Assembly: GCA_002179805.1 (NCBI GenBank)
Contig: NAVB01001046.1
Location: 1 to 20,750, forward strand
Length of the DNA stretch: 20,750 nucleotides
Direction: 5' to 3'
From: Acanthamoeba lenticulata
Lineage: Eukaryota; Discosea; Longamoebia; Acanthamoebidae
The notes under the pieces are model-generated. The model did no database searches. It saw nothing but the letters and a program-made list of their open reading frames with translations, and was not told where the DNA came from. Positions 19,628 to 20,750 of this stretch are shown in pieces (the stretch's first letter is position 1; each line of letters opens with the position of its first letter). Made by a program: the position numbers and the translations under genes.

Positions 19628-20668
19628 GCCCGCTTGACCGCTTGCCTGAAGCCCAAACAACAACGAAGCAACGCAACCTTTGCACCATTCGCCACCACAA
19701 TCGACCTACTCCAAGTCGAAAATCGAGAGATGCTTCTGAAATCGTGGAACGAGCTCGAACTGCTGGCACAAAGACGCAGGAGCAAGGGTGCTTGTGCTTC
19801 ATTGATCGCCAAGATGAAGTCGGCGAGGGAGGAGGAGGTCCAGAGGCAAGAGGGGAAGGAACAGGAACACAAGGCGGAGGGGCAAGAAATGGAGGAAACC
19901 AAACGCGAGGATCTGGCTGGCAAGAAAGAGAGTGAAACAGCGGGAATGGCCAGTGAAGAGGAAGAGGATCCCATGCAACAAGAGGGGGCAACGATGCCCA
20001 GCGCTGCCGCGTTGACACAAGAGTGGACATGTGGCCTGTGTACGCTCGTCAATACCATCCACGAACCGCGCTGCGTCCTGTGCAACAGTTTGCGCGAGAC
20101 GAAAGAAGGAGGTCTTGTGGCTTGCAACGAAGAGGGGAAGGCCAAGCGACCCGCCTGTGACGGAGCCTGCTGTCCGGGGATGGCCCAGCTTGAAGCGCTG
20201 AAACAGAGAAACGAACAGCTCCTGCAGCAGCTAAAGAAGCTCAAGGACAGCGCAGAACAGGACAAAGCGCAGAAGGAACGATTCGCCTCGTACGAGAACC
20301 TGATGCTTGCAGCGCTGACGGACGAGGAGCTACAAGAGGTGGAGCGCGAGCTTGAGACCACGCTGCGTCTTGTGCGACAAGTGAGACGAGACCAAGCTCG
20401 CGCACAAACCCAAGCCCTGGAACAAGAAAACAGAGAGATGCGTGCTGCGGCGGTCTGCCTCATTTGCGCCGATGCGCCAAGGTACGGAGCTTGTGAGGTG
20501 CATTCTTGGCTTCAGATCCTCACTCTTCCCTCCCTCTTCCCTCCTAGAGCCATCACGTTCGCTCCGTGTGGTCACTTTGTCTCGTGTGCTGACTGCTGCG
20601 AGGAGGTTGAACACTGTCCAGTGTGCCGCAAGTGGATATCGTTACGCCTGAAGACGTTTACGAGCTGA
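19628..20668 (+). CDS. RanBP2/NZF zinc finger - coiled coil - RING finger protein (probable E3 ubiquitin ligase)
   Basis: The open frame runs from an acceptor at 19627/19628 or, at the latest, from the ATG at 19730. From 19730, exons 19730-20481 and 20548-20668 encode 290 residues. An acidic/Gln-rich region (about 30-95) precedes a RanBP2/NZF-type zinc finger (W99, then C101, C104, C115, C118, reading WTCGLCTLVN...PRCVLC). A long charged coiled coil follows (about 150-240). The C-terminus is a RING of the IAP/MDM2 style: C243 and C246, then PCGH (C258, H260), C264, C267, and CPVCR (C274, C277). NZF fingers bind ubiquitin in several proteins through a Thr-Phe pair; here it is Thr-Leu. The combination suggests an E3 ligase that senses ubiquitin; the substrate is unknown. 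The 66-nt intron 20482-20547 splits the RING and has no stop codon. Confidence 0.82.
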   Translation, partial: ARLTACLKPKQQRSNATFAPFATTIDLLQVENREMLLKSWNELELLAQRRRSKGACASLIAKMKSAREEEVQRQEGKEQEHKAEGQEMEETKREDLAGKKESETAGMASEEEEDPMQQEGATMPSAAALTQEWTCGLCTLVNTIHEPRCVLCNSLRETKEGGLVACNEEGKAKRPACDGACCPGMAQLEALKQRNEQLLQQLKKLKDSAEQDKAQKERFASYENLMLAALTDEELQEVERELETTLRLVRQVRRDQARAQTQALEQENREMRAAAVCLICADAPRYGACEVHSWLQILTLPSLFPPRAITFAPCGHFVSCADCCEEVEHCPVCRKWISLRLKTFTS

Positions 20669-20750
20669 ATGCAGCCCTTTCTCCAACACTTTTTTTTTCT
20701 TTTTCGTGTTTCTTTTTTTTTTTTGTCGGGGGAAAGCAGCAAAAGAATCG
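20669..20750 (+). other. T-rich 3' flank of the RING gene
   Basis: Downstream of the stop codon the sequence contains two long T-rich tracts (about 20690-20705 and 20711-20723). These are typical of 3'UTR/termination regions, but no AATAAA is present. Nothing else is visible before the window ends. Confidence 0.4.

Noticed and set aside
1..20750. CRISPR arrays, insertion sequences, operons
   Set aside because: The window is a eukaryotic nuclear region. No regularly spaced repeats, transposase frames or terminal repeats with target duplications were seen.

Overview
The window is nuclear DNA of a GC-rich, gene-dense, intron-dense protist. Nine protein-coding genes fill almost all of 20.75 kb. 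By hand I placed about 75 introns, mostly 50-110 nt, whose 5' splice sites favour GTACGN or GTGCGN. This style, with no bacterial or viral gene signatures, suggests a free-living amoebozoan such as Acanthamoeba; the organism name is inference, not proven. Gene models were built by joining exons so that reading phase is kept and the protein matches its family. Each reading frame closes exactly, but no transcript data were available.

Layout: the 3' end of ALG8 (+, ER N-glycan glucosyltransferase) faces the ribosomal stalk protein P1 gene (-, 732-1367). Then come a 188-aa coiled-coil/membrane protein of unknown function (-, 1680-2550), a 364-aa protein whose two halves align with histones H4 and H3 (-, 3005-4224), and the exocyst subunit EXO70 (-, 4486-8269, 21 exons). 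EXO70 is head-to-head, 80 bp apart, with a transportin-3/Mtr10-type karyopherin (+, 8350-13674, 31 exons). That gene is tail-to-tail with a DGAT2-type acyltransferase (-, 13751-15463). A Ser/Pro-rich protein with a DEK/SAP-like domain (-, 15682-18970) follows, and then a RanBP2/NZF zinc finger-coiled coil-RING protein (+, about 19628-20668).

The genes do not form one pathway. They are an ordinary eukaryotic mixture of glycosylation, translation, secretion, nuclear import, lipid synthesis, chromatin and ubiquitin functions. No RNA genes, transposons, CRISPR arrays or operons were recognised.

The outstanding item is the H4-H3-like doublet at 3005-4224. Its two histone-fold halves are fused in one polypeptide, interrupted by two spliceosomal introns and flanked by long acidic segments. 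Palindromic E2F-like sites lie just upstream. H4-H3 fusions are known from Marseilleviridae, whose hosts are amoebae; I know of no described host-encoded acidic version. Secondary points of interest are the unusual splice-donor consensus, two 66-nt introns without stop codons, a 17-bp hairpin directly after a stop codon, and an atypical C-terminal tail on P1.
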